Part shown: piece by piece, positions 54,747 through 63,776 of the stretch
Position numbering within the stretch: the first letter of the stretch is position 1
How the letters are laid out: each line of letters starts with the position of its first letter
NCBI GenBank assembly: GCA_963844635.1
Contig: CAWJPD010000011.1
Location: 248,001 to 312,000, forward strand
Direction of reading: 5' to 3'
Origin: JAJPKK01 sp963844635
GTDB taxonomy: Bacteria > Pseudomonadota > Alphaproteobacteria > Rhizobiales > Xanthobacteraceae
Length of the DNA: 64,000 bases
Program-made: the position numbers and the translations under genes
Notes under the pieces: generated by a model
What the model was told of the DNA's origin: nothing
Seen by the model: the letters and a program-made list of their open reading frames with translations, nothing else
Databases searched by the model: none

Positions 54747-57700
54747 TCATGCGGCCTTGGCGCGTTCGGCGAGGGCGACGAGGCGTCGCAGGATTTGGGT
54801 CACACCGACGAGGCGTTTGGCAGGTTGCTCCCACTCGGCCAGCAGGACCAGCTTCATGTCGGGACGAACGCGTGCGGCAGCGCCCTGCCCGCGAATGAAG
54901 GCGACCAGCGCTTCGGGGTTCGCGAAACGATCGTCGCGGAACGACACCACCGCTCCCTTCGGCCCCGCCTCGATCTTCGCAACATTGGCGCGGCGACACA
55001 GCGCCTTGATGGAGACCGTTGCAAGCAGATGCTCGACCTCGGATGGGATCGGCCCGAAGCGGTCCGCCAGTTCCGCGGCAAACGCATCGATATCGCGCTC
55101 CTCGTCGAGCTCTGCCAATCGGCGATAGAGGCTGAGCCGCACCGCGAGGTCGGCGACGTAATCTTCGGGAATGAGGACGGGTGTGCCGAGCGCGATCTGC
55201 GGCGACCAGCGGTCCGCCGTGGGCTCGACGACCCCTGCCTTGAGGCTCTCCACCGCCTCCTCGAGCATCTGCTGATAAAGCTCGAACCCGACCTCCTTGA
55301 TGTGTCCTGACTGCTCCTCGCCGAGGAGATTGCCGGCGCCGCGAATATCGAGGTCATGCGATGCGAGCTGAAAGCCCGCGCCCAGCGTGTCGAGGGATTG
55401 CAGCACCTTGAGCCGGCGCTCGGCCTGGGGCGTGAGCTTGCGCCCAGCCGGCAGCGTCAGCAGGGCAAAGGCACGGGACTTGGAACGGCCGACCCGACCG
55501 CGCAGCTGGTAGAGCTGGGCAAGGCCGAACATGTCGGCACGATCGACGACCAGCGTATTCGCCGTCGGGATGTCGAGACCGGATTCGACGATGGTGGTCG
55601 AAAGCAGCACGTCGTATTTGCCGTCGTAGAAGGCCGACATGACATCCTCGAGCACAGCGGACGGCATCTGGCCGTGAGCCACGGTGACACGCACCTCCGG
55701 CACATGGGCATCGAGAAAAGCCTTGGCCTCGCCGAGGTGCTCGATACGGGGGCAGACATAGAAGGATTGGCCGCCGCGGTAGCGTTCGCGCAGCAGCGCC
55801 TCGCGCACGATCAAGGCGTCGAACGGTGCGACCGTCGTGCGCACCGCGAGCCGGTCGACTGGCGGCGAGGCGATGACCGAGAGTTCCCGCACCCCCGTCA
55901 AGGCGAGTTGCAAGGTGCGCGGGATCGGTGTCGCCGTAAGCGTGAGCACATGCACCTCCGAGCGGAGCTTCTTGAGCCGCTCCTTATGGGAAACGCCAAA
56001 GTGCTGCTCCTCGTCGACGACGATGAGGCCAAGGTCCTTGAACTTGATGCTCTTGCCGAGCAGCGCATGGGTCCCGATGACGATGTCGACGGTGCCGGCG
56101 GCGAGGCCGGCTTTGACCTTCGCGAGCTCGCCGCTGCCGACGAGGCGTGAGGCATGCGCGACTTGAACCGGAAACGCGCGAAACCGGTCGGAGAACGTCT
56201 TGAAGTGCTGCCGCGCGAGCAACGTCGTCGGCACCACGACAGCGACTTGTTTGCCGGACATCACGGCAACGAAGGCGGCGCGCAGCGCCACCTCCGTCTT
56301 GCCGAACCCCACGTCGCCGCAGATCAGTCGATCCATCGGCCGACCGGAAGCGAGGTCGTCAAGCACGGCATCAATGGCGCCGCGCTGGTCGTCGGTCTCG
56401 TTATACGGGAAATTGGCGCAGAACTCGTCATAAAGGCCGTGCTCTGTCGTGAAACGCGGCGCTTCCCGCAAGTGCCGCTGCGCAGCGATGGCGATGAGTT
56501 CGGCCGCCATTTCGCGGATGCGGCTTTTCAGCCGTGCCTTGCGGGCCTGCCAGGCGGCGCCGCCAAGCCGGTCGAGTTCGACGGTGGTTTCCGCCGACCC
56601 ATAGCGCGACAGCAATTCCACGTTCTCGACGGGAAGAAACAGCTTGTCGTTGCCGGCGTAGTGGATTTCCAGGCAGTCGTGCGGTGCGCCTGCCGCCTGG
56701 ATCGTTTTCAGGCCAATGAAACGGCCGATGCCGTGATCGACGTGAACGACGAGATCGTCGGCGGCGAGCGCCGAGACCTCGGCAATGAAATTCTCCGGGC
56801 GGCGTGCGGCCCGGCGCGGCCGCGCCAGGCGATCGCCGAGAATATCCTGTTCGCCGATGACGGCGAGGTCCGCGGCCTCGAATCCCGACTCAAGGCCAAG
56901 CACGGCCAGCGCGATTTCATGGGCCGGGCGCGCCAGCGCCGCGGGCCAGTCCGGCACATTCACGAGGTTCAACAGACCATGATCCGCAAGCACGTGACTC
57001 ATGCGGTCGCGCGCGCCCTCGCTCCACAGCGCCACTACGACTTGCTTGCGTTCGGATTGCAGCGCATCGACATGGGTCTTGACCACTTCGAAGACATTGG
57101 CGCCGGGCTGCGCCCGCTCGGGAGTGAAACTGCGCCCTGGCCGGGTACCGGCATCGACAACACCGGTGCCGGGCGGCGCCGCAAAGGGCAGCAGGCGGAC
57201 GAGCTTGGTGCTGTCGAGATGCTGCCGCCATTCGCCGTCGCCCAAATAAAGGCGCTCCGGCGGCAGCGGCTTGTACGGTACCCCGCCCCGGGCGGCATCC
57301 GAACCCTTCTCCGACGCCACAGCCTGCCGGCGCGCCTCGTAATAGTCGGCGATCTGCGCGAAGCGCTCACGGACCGCGTCCTCGACCAGCGGCTCGAGAG
57401 CGACCGGCGTTCCATCGAGATAGTCGAACAACGTGTCCAGGCGATCGTGAAACAGCGGCAGCCAATGCTCCATGCCGGGATAGCGGCGGCCTTCACTGAT
57501 CGCTTCGTAAAGCGGATCGTCGCGGGTCGCAGCGCCAAAACTCTGCACATAGCCGGTGCGGAAGCGGCTGATGCTCTCGCTGGTGAGCTGGAATTCGGAA
57601 ACCGGAACAAGGTCGATCGCGCGCAACTGGTCGGTGGTGCGCTGGCTTTCCGGGTCGAAGGTGCGGATCGATTCCAGCGCATCGCCGAAAAAGTCTAGCC

Positions 57701-58301
57701 GCACCGGCTCCTGCGAGCCGGGCGGAAACAGATCGATGATGCCGCCGCGGACCGCATATTCGCCTGCCTCGCGAACCGTCGAAGCACGCAGGAAGCCGTT
57801 GAGTTCGAGCCAGCGGACGATGCCGTCCATCGCGAGCACGTTGCCCGGAACCGCCGACAAGGCCTGTCCGGCCACAAGCTTTTTTGCCGGGACCCGCTGG
57901 ACCACCGCATTCGCGGTTGCGAGCAGGACGGTCGGCGCCGCGCGGTCCGCCGTTTGCGTCTTGCTCCAGGTGAGGCGCGACACCGTCGCCATCCGCTGGG
58001 CGACAATTCCCGCGTGGGGCGACGCGCGGTCATAGGGTTGGCAATCCCACGCCGGAAATTCCAGCGTGTGGAGGTCCGGTGCGAAGAAGCCGATGGCACG
58101 CGCGAGCTGCGCCATCCGCGCGCCGTCGCGGCATATGACCAGCAGACTGATGTCCGGCGCCTTGGGCTGCGCCGCAATGGCGCGCGCAAGGTCGGAGAGT
58201 ATGAGGCCCTCGGCGCCATCCGCCACATTCTCAAGCGTGAGCGGCCGGCCCGTTTGCAACCGCGCCGCCGGTGACAAGACCTTCATTTCCGTGCGTATCA
58301 T
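54747..58301 (-). CDS. mfd: Transcription-repair coupling factor
   Basis: An intact 1,184-residue superfamily 2 DNA translocase that removes stalled RNA polymerase and recruits UvrA. Domains in order: the UvrB-like damage-recognition module (FPAWDCQPYDRASPHAGIVAQRM); the RNA-polymerase-interacting domain (DDLVVHVDHGIGRFIGLKTI); the RecG-like translocase with Walker A CGDVGFGKTEVALRAAF, the DEEQ box VVDEEQHFGVSHKE, TATPIPRTLQLAL and QLRGRVGRS; and the C-terminal TRCF domain (IALGTPVLIPEDYV). Its ATG overlaps the sdhE stop by four bases, an arrangement common in Rhizobiales. It is the longest undamaged gene in the window. Confidence 0.97.
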   Translation of the reverse strand: MIRTEMKVLSPAARLQTGRPLTLENVADGAEGLILSDLARAIAAQPKAPDISLLVICRDGARMAQLARAIGFFAPDLHTLEFPAWDCQPYDRASPHAGIVAQRMATVSRLTWSKTQTADRAAPTVLLATANAVVQRVPAKKLVAGQALSAVPGNVLAMDGIVRWLELNGFLRASTVREAGEYAVRGGIIDLFPPGSQEPVRLDFFGDALESIRTFDPESQRTTDQLRAIDLVPVSEFQLTSESISRFRTGYVQSFGAATRDDPLYEAISEGRRYPGMEHWLPLFHDRLDTLFDYLDGTPVALEPLVEDAVRERFAQIADYYEARRQAVASEKGSDAARGGVPYKPLPPERLYLGDGEWRQHLDSTKLVRLLPFAAPPGTGVVDAGTRPGRSFTPERAQPGANVFEVVKTHVDALQSERKQVVVALWSEGARDRMSHVLADHGLLNLVNVPDWPAALARPAHEIALAVLGLESGFEAADLAVIGEQDILGDRLARPRRAARRPENFIAEVSALAADDLVVHVDHGIGRFIGLKTIQAAGAPHDCLEIHYAGNDKLFLPVENVELLSRYGSAETTVELDRLGGAAWQARKARLKSRIREMAAELIAIAAQRHLREAPRFTTEHGLYDEFCANFPYNETDDQRGAIDAVLDDLASGRPMDRLICGDVGFGKTEVALRAAFVAVMSGKQVAVVVPTTLLARQHFKTFSDRFRAFPVQVAHASRLVGSGELAKVKAGLAAGTVDIVIGTHALLGKSIKFKDLGLIVVDEEQHFGVSHKERLKKLRSEVHVLTLTATPIPRTLQLALTGVRELSVIASPPVDRLAVRTTVAPFDALIVREALLRERYRGGQSFYVCPRIEHLGEAKAFLDAHVPEVRVTVAHGQMPSAVLEDVMSAFYDGKYDVLLSTTIVESGLDIPTANTLVVDRADMFGLAQLYQLRGRVGRSKSRAFALLTLPAGRKLTPQAERRLKVLQSLDTLGAGFQLASHDLDIRGAGNLLGEEQSGHIKEVGFELYQQMLEEAVESLKAGVVEPTADRWSPQIALGTPVLIPEDYVADLAVRLSLYRRLAELDEERDIDAFAAELADRFGPIPSEVEHLLATVSIKALCRRANVAKIEAGPKGAVVSFRDDRFANPEALVAFIRGQGAAARVRPDMKLVLLAEWEQPAKRLVGVTQILRRLVALAERAKAA

Positions 58302-58582
58302 TCGCGCGCTTTCGACGTATGGAAGTCGCGCAGCCGACCCAAAACGGCCCCTTCGCTCTCCGCTGGGGCGGGTTCGCCGCCGACAATCCAGCCATAGAGG
58401 ATGGGGTCCGGCATGTCGGCAATGCGCTCCAGCTCGGTGATGTCGGCTTCGTTCATGTCGGCGATATGGGCGTCAGCGAAGCGGCCCAGGATCAGGTCCA
58501 TTTCACGGGTGCCGCGGTGCCACATGCGGTAGTTCAGTTTGCGCCGCCTTTCATCAAGAGCACCTGGTCCAGTTTCGGTCAT
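58298..58582 (-). CDS. sdhE: FAD assembly factor SdhE (succinate dehydrogenase assembly factor 2)
   Basis: A 94-residue protein from ATG 58582 (MTETGPGALDERRRKLNYR). The flavinylation signature is RMWHRGTREMDLILGRFAD (RGxxE motif with Gly-Thr-Arg-Glu). Three helices end with ELERIADMPDPILYGWI. It promotes covalent FAD attachment to SdhA. The upstream open frame to 58678 has no family similarity. It is co-transcribed with mfd (four-base overlap). Confidence 0.94.
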   Translation of the reverse strand: MTETGPGALDERRRKLNYRMWHRGTREMDLILGRFADAHIADMNEADITELERIADMPDPILYGWIVGGEPAPAESEGAVLGRLRDFHTSKARE

Positions 58583-58943
58583 CGGAGGTCCCTTCGGCTT
58601 GCAAGCAGAGGTCAAACGGCGAAAGCCCGGACGGTGCCGGGCGCCAACGGATATAGGAATGAAGAGCGCGACCGTCACCGGGATATTGATGACGATCGAC
58701 GGCCGGCGAAGAGTATGCGCCAGTCTCGCTTCCCGAACGGAATGTCTGTGCGGCTGAAAACTTTGCCCCCGTCATCCGGCCCGACTGCGTCGGGCCACCT
58801 TCTCGCACCAGGGGAGAAGGTCCTTGGCGTGCGTGCATTTTGCCCTCTCCTCCTGCGGGAGGGGGCGGTCGCCGCAGGCGGCCAAGTGAGGGGTGCTCGC
58901 CACCTGCTCCCGCGACAGCAAGGAGAGAAAAGCTCGAACGCGC
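58583..58943. other. Intergenic, 361 bases, hairpin-rich
   Basis: It contains the perfect hairpin GGCCCGAC-TGC-GTCGGGCC (58778-58796), then an imperfect CCTTCTC...GGGAGAAGG dyad (about 58798-58820) and further purine-rich repeat-like sequence to 58920. No gene is recognisable; the promoter of sdhE-mfd should lie at its left end. Confidence 0.55.
58778..58796. repeat. Perfect 8-bp hairpin GGCCCGAC / GTCGGGCC
   Basis: An 8-bp stem with a 3-base loop and no T-run, between the starts/ends of cytochrome c and sdhE. Probably part of a short interspersed repeat. Confidence 0.6.
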
Positions 58944-59501
58944 TTAGTTGGGGAACTCCTTGCAGGGCTCGGCGTCCGAACCCCAAAATTCGATGCAGCG
59001 CGCGTGGTTCATCGGCCCTTTGCCGACCACCTTCGCCTCGAGGAAATCGACGATGTACCCGATTTCCCGGTTCTGCAGCGTTTCCGGCGGGTCGCCGACC
59101 GTCTGGCCGGACTTGCGCAGATCGGCGGCCTTGATCCCGTAGCAGCGGCCGTCAGAGTACGCGAATTTGTCGAAGGCCGGCATGCCGGTGCCGGGCAGCC
59201 CGCATTTGATCGTCATCACGATGGCGTCGCGATCGAGATGGGTCTCCCGCAGATTGGCCCCGTCCGGCATCTGGCTGTCCATCTTGCGGCCGTCCCCTGC
59301 CCAGCCATGGCACGCCTGACAATTGGCCTTTTGGCGAAACAGCCGCGCGCCCTCCGCGATATCGCTCGGGTCGGGCGTCTGCGCCGCAAGACCCGCCGTA
59401 GAAAAAACAGCTATCGCAGCACCAAGAGCGGCGACCGTCCGCACAGCAGATTTCGCTTTGCGCCGCCGCGGCAATTCTGCGCACCCGTGGCTCACCATCA
59501 T
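58944..59501 (-). CDS. Class I c-type cytochrome
   Basis: A 185-residue exported monoheme cytochrome. The N-terminal basic and hydrophobic segment (RTVAALGAAIAVFSTAGLAA) is a signal. The heme-binding CQACH is at residues 61-65, with the distal Met probably in GTGMPAFDKF. The C-terminal helix contains ETLQNREIGYIVDFLEAKVVGKG, followed by two more cysteines (ARC ... PCKEF) that could form a disulfide. Likely an electron carrier for a periplasmic dehydrogenase; no partner gene is adjacent. Translation may start at the second Met. Confidence 0.87.
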   Translation of the reverse strand: MMVSHGCAELPRRRKAKSAVRTVAALGAAIAVFSTAGLAAQTPDPSDIAEGARLFRQKANCQACHGWAGDGRKMDSQMPDGANLRETHLDRDAIVMTIKCGLPGTGMPAFDKFAYSDGRCYGIKAADLRKSGQTVGDPPETLQNREIGYIVDFLEAKVVGKGPMNHARCIEFWGSDAEPCKEFPN

Positions 59502-59536
59502 TGCCTCATTCCTGTCGCCAGCCGCGCCGGTTCTAA

Positions 59537-59634
59537 CGCATGATCCCGAAAAATTGCAGACCTTTCGGATAAGATCATGCGTAAGATCAATGGCAAACGA
59601 GCGGGAAGCCGTTCAAGCCGAACGCGTCCCGCTC
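59537..59634 (+). repeat. Palindromic element copy 10 (A and C)
   Basis: GCATGATCCCGAAAAATTGC opens module A (to ~59582); module C ends in GTCCCGCTC at 59634. Unlike most copies, it lies between two divergent genes, not at a gene 3' end. Confidence 0.85.
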
Positions 59635-59695
59635 CGCGCATGATGCCGGGCCGTTGCAGCTTTTTCCGCGGGTACTGCAGCGCGAGGAGATTTCC

Positions 59696-60454
59696 GTGAG
59701 CGGGCATCATTTGGCTCTCACCCTTGGCGCCTGGTGCGCGATGGCTTTGCCGGTTTTGCCGGCCACGGCCGAGATGCCCAGCCGCCCAACCATCTGGGAT
59801 CTCAAGATCGGGGCGCCGATCGCGGACCAACCTCCGCCGGGCGAGTTCCGCGGCTTTGCTTGCGGATCGAACGGCGGACCTCCCCGTGCGCCGCTTTCTG
59901 GCTGGAGCGATTTCAGGCGTTGTCCGGCGGAGGTGGATGGACTGCACGAAGTGTATTTCGAGTATGACGACGAGAACGAATACATCGCGCGCGCCCACGA
60001 CGATGACCGCGAGATTTCGCGCTGGGCCGGCACGCACGAAGTGACCTTCCCGGTGATCGTGAGTGCGCTGTTCAATGATGCGGGCACCCTCAAGGGCATT
60101 CGCATGGTTACCGATCCTCGGCCCGAGCATCGCAACGACATCACCGAGGCCGATCGGCGCCCGCGCGAGGAGGCCTATCTGCTAGGCGGCGTCATGGCGG
60201 CGCGCTTCGATATCGACGCTGGGCGCGATTGCATGTCCCTGTCCCGGAGCGAAGGCGAAAGCCCGGTCGGCACGCTGTTCATCAAGCAGGTCTGCGAGCG
60301 CAGCGACCAGGCTGCCGGGCGCCGCTACATTCTCCACATCAACCTGTTCCGCAAACCGGGACAAAGCGCCTATAACCCGCAACTGCCGACCCAGCTCACC
60401 CAGGGGCAGTTCGAAAGCTCCGCCCGCATCGAGGTTTATGCATTGACGCAATGA
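59696..60454 (+). CDS. Hypothetical secreted protein (252 residues)
   Basis: GTG 59696 follows a GAGGAG ribosome site and gives MSGHHLALTLGAWCAMALPV, a signal peptide with cleavage near ATAEM. The mature domain has IWDLKIGAPIADQPPPGEFRGFACGSNGG, EVYFEYDDENEYIARAHDDD, GIRMVTDPRPEHRNDIT, MAARFDIDAGRDCMSL and RRYILHINLFRKPGQ; two or three cysteines could form disulfides. No known domain is recognised. The short gap (~118-165 bases) to the downstream glycosyltransferase-like gene, on the same strand, suggests they may be co-transcribed. Confidence 0.7.
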   Translation: MSGHHLALTLGAWCAMALPVLPATAEMPSRPTIWDLKIGAPIADQPPPGEFRGFACGSNGGPPRAPLSGWSDFRRCPAEVDGLHEVYFEYDDENEYIARAHDDDREISRWAGTHEVTFPVIVSALFNDAGTLKGIRMVTDPRPEHRNDITEADRRPREEAYLLGGVMAARFDIDAGRDCMSLSRSEGESPVGTLFIKQVCERSDQAAGRRYILHINLFRKPGQSAYNPQLPTQLTQGQFESSARIEVYALTQ

Positions 60455-60619
60455 CGCCGAGGCATCCAGCCCAGCGGGGATCCTGGCCTGATCGAGAATT
60501 CGCGCCGGAATGGGAGCAGCCGGTCCGTCTGGCCGGGGCATTTGTCCTGTGCCGCAACTGGGGCTTGAACTTTGCGGGGTTTGCGGCAAGACACACGGTT
60601 ACGGGGGCTGGAGGGGATC

Positions 60620-61615
60620 GTGTCACAGTCAGTTTCGGGGCCGGCCGCGGCATCCGCGGTCACTGCGGCCACGGTTTTAGGCGCATCGGCGGCGGTCGAC
60701 GCCCGGACCGCGCGACGGGAGGCGACATCCCGCCCCGCCACCACCGCCCGCCCCGGTGATGACCGGCGGCGCCTCGTCCTCGGGACGGCCATCAGTTTTG
60801 GCGTGCCGCAGCTTCGCGTCTTTGTCGAATCGCTGCGGGAGAACTACTCCGGCGACGCGATGATCCTGGTCCGTTGGCCCGGCATTGGCCCGGCGCGCTA
60901 CCTCGCGCGGCATCGGATCGACGTGGCGCGCGTTTTCCAGACCCGTTCGTTCAGCCGCTCAATTCATGCGCGGCGCTACGCCGTCTATCACGACTATCTG
61001 CGCGCCCGCGCAGACCGCTATGACGAGGTGATGCTCTCGGACGTCCGCGATGTGCTGTTCCAGGACAATCCCTTCAACGGCGTCGACGAAACGGGCTGTC
61101 ATTTTTACTTGGAGAGCGCCGCGCGGACGATCGGAGAAGACCCGACGAATTCGCGCTGGGTGCGCGGCTGCTTCTCGCCCGAACAGGCGGCAGCGCTCGC
61201 GGAGTGCCGTATCAGTTGCAGCGGCATCACGATCGGCGGAACGGCAGCCATGCTCGCCTATCTCGAAAAAATGGCGACGCTGGTCGGCGGCGTGCCGCAA
61301 CGGATCTATCGCGCCATCGGCCACGGCTATGACCAGGCGATCCACAACTTCCTCGTCCATCTCGATCCCGCAATCGATGGCGTTGCCGTCGAGAACAATG
61401 GCCACCTCGCGACAATGGCGCTGGAGCCACGGGCGCTCTATCGCCTCGATCGCGCCGGCCGCATCTGCGACGCCCGCGATCGCCCCTTTGCGATTTGCCA
61501 TCAATACGACCGCTTTCCGGACCTTCGCGACGCCATCGAGGCGAGATATGGCGTGAGCCGGGCCCGCGGCCGCCGCGACAATGTCGTAGGCAGACGAGTT
61601 GTCCGGGTCGAGTAG
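60620..61615 (+). CDS. Glycosyltransferase-like protein (nucleotide-diphospho-sugar transferase fold)
   Basis: GTG 60620 follows the ribosome site GGAGGGG five bases upstream and gives 331 residues; a frame opening at 60572 lacks this. Recognisable blocks are RLVLGTAISFGVPQLRVFVESLRENYSGDAMILVRW (first Rossmann strands), YAVYHDYLRARADRYDEVMLSDVRDVLFQDNPF and CSGITIGGTAAMLAYLEKM. VMLSDVRDVLFQ contains the DxD-like acidic site seen in GT8/DUF-type transferases. An early low-complexity Ala/Thr-rich stretch (residues ~8-45) is odd. The acceptor and donor are unknown. Confidence 0.72.
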   Translation: MSQSVSGPAAASAVTAATVLGASAAVDARTARREATSRPATTARPGDDRRRLVLGTAISFGVPQLRVFVESLRENYSGDAMILVRWPGIGPARYLARHRIDVARVFQTRSFSRSIHARRYAVYHDYLRARADRYDEVMLSDVRDVLFQDNPFNGVDETGCHFYLESAARTIGEDPTNSRWVRGCFSPEQAAALAECRISCSGITIGGTAAMLAYLEKMATLVGGVPQRIYRAIGHGYDQAIHNFLVHLDPAIDGVAVENNGHLATMALEPRALYRLDRAGRICDARDRPFAICHQYDRFPDLRDAIEARYGVSRARGRRDNVVGRRVVRVE

Positions 61616-61630
61616 CACACGGCGCCTTGG

Positions 61631-61770
61631 ACCGGGATGCGTTCAGTTTGAAACGCCTCCCGCTCGATCATGTTATGCGCACCCGTCGCGGACTGCGCTC
61701 GACGACGGATGCGTGTTGATTTTACGCATGATCTTGTCCGAAAAGTCTGCAACTTTTCGGGATCATGCGC
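61631..61770 (-). repeat. Palindromic element copy 11 (full A-B-C, minus orientation)
   Basis: Read on the minus strand: GCGCATGATCCCGAAAAGTT (module A), module B (CGCATCCGTCG...GCGACGGGTGCG), then module C ending near 61631. The UbiD-family stop codon TGA (61765-61763) lies inside module A. Its other end is 15 bases after the plus-strand glycosyltransferase-like stop. Confidence 0.9.
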
Positions 61771-63295
61771 TGGTCTTCTGGAATGGCTTGAGCTTGAATT
61801 CGCCCCAGCGCTTCTCCACTGCGGCGATGTCGGCGTCCTCCGGCCAGACCTTTGGCGGAAAGCGCGCGCCACCCAGATCGGGATCGGGATCGTAATCGAG
61901 GTTCATCGTTGCATCGATCAGCACCCGATTCCACTTGCCGGTGCCGAACAGCGCGGGGTTGCGGTCGCGCCGCCGCGTCGAGGGGTCAAGTCCCGCACCG
62001 AAAGTCGACGGCATGATGATGATGTCATCCTCGCCGGCATTGACCCGATAGGCGATCGCCCAGTCGACCGCCGCATAGTCGTGGATGTCGATGTCGTCAT
62101 CGACCACGGTGATGTGCTTGTAGCGCACGTGGGCGGCGGACGACCCCCAGATCGCGTTCGCCGCCTGCTTCGCCTGGCCGCGATAGCTCTGCTTCATCTG
62201 GACCAGCAAGTTGATGCCGGCATGAACGGGCGGGCACCAAACATCGGTGATGCCGGGCACGCCGGCGCGTTCCAGCACGCTCCACGCCGTCGCCGCGCGC
62301 ATGATCGAGGAGCAGATCGCGTTCTCGGAAAAACTGCCCGGCAGCGACCCCTCGATGGTGCCGCGCAGGATCGGATCATGGCGGTGGGTGATTGCCGTCA
62401 CGCGGATGGTGGGCTTGGGCGATTTGTCGCCGGCAAGATAGCCGGTGAATTCCGCGAACGGCCCTTCCATGCGGTATTTCGCAGGATCGAGCTGGAGATA
62501 GCCTTCGATGACGATCTCGGAGCTTGCCGGCACGTGGAGATCGACCGTTTCGCATTTGACGAGATCGACCGGTGCGCCACGGATCGACCCCATCACGTCG
62601 TACTCGCACATGCCCTTGGGCACCGGCGCTCCGCCGGTGAAGCCGAGTGACGGCTCCCAACCGATCGCAACTGCGATCGGCATTTCGTCGTGTCCGCTGC
62701 GTTCCCATGAGGTCGCATGCTGGCCGACATGCTGGGCGCGCCACATCAGGATCGGGATTTCGTTCCGGCTCGCCACCATGCCGCGATAGATGCCGACATT
62801 CATCACGCCGGTATCGTGGTCCTTGGTGACGCAGCCGCCATAGGTCAGGAGATAGCGCCCGCCATCGAGCCGGTTCCACCATGGCGACGGCAGCTCATAT
62901 AGATCGATATCGTCCCCGGTGACGATGTTTTCCTTCACCGGGCCGGTGTCGACAATGCGCGGCGGAATGCTGCCTGCAAGGACGCTGCGGCCGAGCCGGA
63001 CCAGTTCGCGCGGATGGGTATCGGGCGGGACGCCAAGCATCATGGCGACACGGCGATAGCTCGACAGCCCGCACCCGAAAATGCGCCGGCATCGGCTATT
63101 GGCGCCATAATCCTTGATGTTGTTGAACATCAGCGCCGGACCGTCGCCGGTACCCTGGGCGAGCCGCATCACCGTGCCGAGTTCGATGTTCCAATCCACC
63201 TCGGCGTCAATTTCTTTGATCTCGCCGGCGGCTTCGAGCGCCTTGACCCAGCCGCGCAGGTCGCCATAGGCGACCGGCTTGCGTTCGATGTTCAT
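61763..63295 (-). CDS. UbiD-family (prenylated-FMN) decarboxylase
   Basis: A 510-residue protein from ATG 63295 (MNIERKPVAYGDLRGWVKALEAAG). UbiD-fold motifs are ALMFNNIKDYG, PPRIVDTGPVKENIVTGDDIDLYELP, GRYLLTYGGCVTKD, the active-site region ECETV-like CETVDLHVPASSEIVIEGYL and GPFAEFTGYLAGDKSPKPTI, and HVRYKHITVVDDDIDIHDYAAVDWA. The Arg-Glu-Glu/Asp catalytic set appears present (R in the WAMR-like region, E in IEGYL and EGPFAEF). It probably (de)carboxylates an aromatic or unsaturated acid using prFMN made by UbiX. Its last codon and stop are formed by the adjoining repeat. Confidence 0.88.
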   Translation of the reverse strand: MNIERKPVAYGDLRGWVKALEAAGEIKEIDAEVDWNIELGTVMRLAQGTGDGPALMFNNIKDYGANSRCRRIFGCGLSSYRRVAMMLGVPPDTHPRELVRLGRSVLAGSIPPRIVDTGPVKENIVTGDDIDLYELPSPWWNRLDGGRYLLTYGGCVTKDHDTGVMNVGIYRGMVASRNEIPILMWRAQHVGQHATSWERSGHDEMPIAVAIGWEPSLGFTGGAPVPKGMCEYDVMGSIRGAPVDLVKCETVDLHVPASSEIVIEGYLQLDPAKYRMEGPFAEFTGYLAGDKSPKPTIRVTAITHRHDPILRGTIEGSLPGSFSENAICSSIMRAATAWSVLERAGVPGITDVWCPPVHAGINLLVQMKQSYRGQAKQAANAIWGSSAAHVRYKHITVVDDDIDIHDYAAVDWAIAYRVNAGEDDIIIMPSTFGAGLDPSTRRRDRNPALFGTGKWNRVLIDATMNLDYDPDPDLGGARFPPKVWPEDADIAAVEKRWGEFKLKPFQKTSA

Positions 63296-63504
63296 TCCGT
63301 CTTCCTTGGCCGTCGCTGCGGCCAGTGCCGCGGTCGCGGAGTTAGGGCTGCCGCGAAAGTAACCGCCCCGACACTCGGAAGAAATCAGCAGCTTGGCGGC
63401 TGACCGCTTTGCAACTGATTCAGTTATTTTCGCGGGTACCCTTATGCCCGTGCCGCATCGGCGCTTCAACATGCCGGCCGCTCGGAATGGCAGCTTTGCA
63501 CCTT

Positions 63505-63568
63505 GTCCTCCCTCGTGAAGCGCAGCGGAGCGGGGGAGGGGGACCGCGCGCAGCGCGGTGGAGGGGGC
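63505..63568 (+). repeat. Intergenic repeat, copy 1 of inverted pair
   Basis: Purine-rich element reading GTCCTCCCTCG ... GGGGGAGGGGGACC ... GGTGGAGGGGGC; its reverse complement is matched with small changes at 63722-63776. Confidence 0.8.
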
Positions 63569-63721
63569 TGCCCGGCGGGACGACGCGAAAGTGAGCATGC
63601 AATACGGAGGGATGCTTCCTGCGTTGGAGTTGCGTATCGATATAAGACTAGCGGCTGGAACCATTGATTTGTGGGCCTGTCGCGTACAAATGACGGCCGA
63701 TGGTTTGACGTGCCGCCCGAC

Positions 63722-63776
63722 GCCCCCTCCACCATGCTTTGCATGGTCCCCCCTCCCCCGCAAAGATGCGGGGAGG
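63722..63776 (-). repeat. Intergenic repeat, copy 2 of inverted pair
   Basis: GCCCCCTCCACC ... GGTCCCCCCTCCCCCGC ... GGGGAGGAT, the inverted counterpart of 63505-63568, with a shorter middle stem. Together they could form a long imperfect cruciform or hairpin. Confidence 0.8.

Noticed and set aside
56154..57698. Long plus-strand open frame opposite mfd
   Set aside because: The minus-strand mfd is unmistakable over the whole stretch; the antisense frame has no domain features.
15188..61770. Repeat array as a CRISPR locus
   Set aside because: The copies are dispersed, 90-145 bases long, palindromic and not regularly spaced, and no cas gene is present.
61599..61895. Small open frames starting MILSEKSATFRDHA within repeats as genes
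   Set aside because: The same peptide start recurs wherever module A occurs; it is a translation of the repeat. Only the DUF167 case joins a conserved domain.
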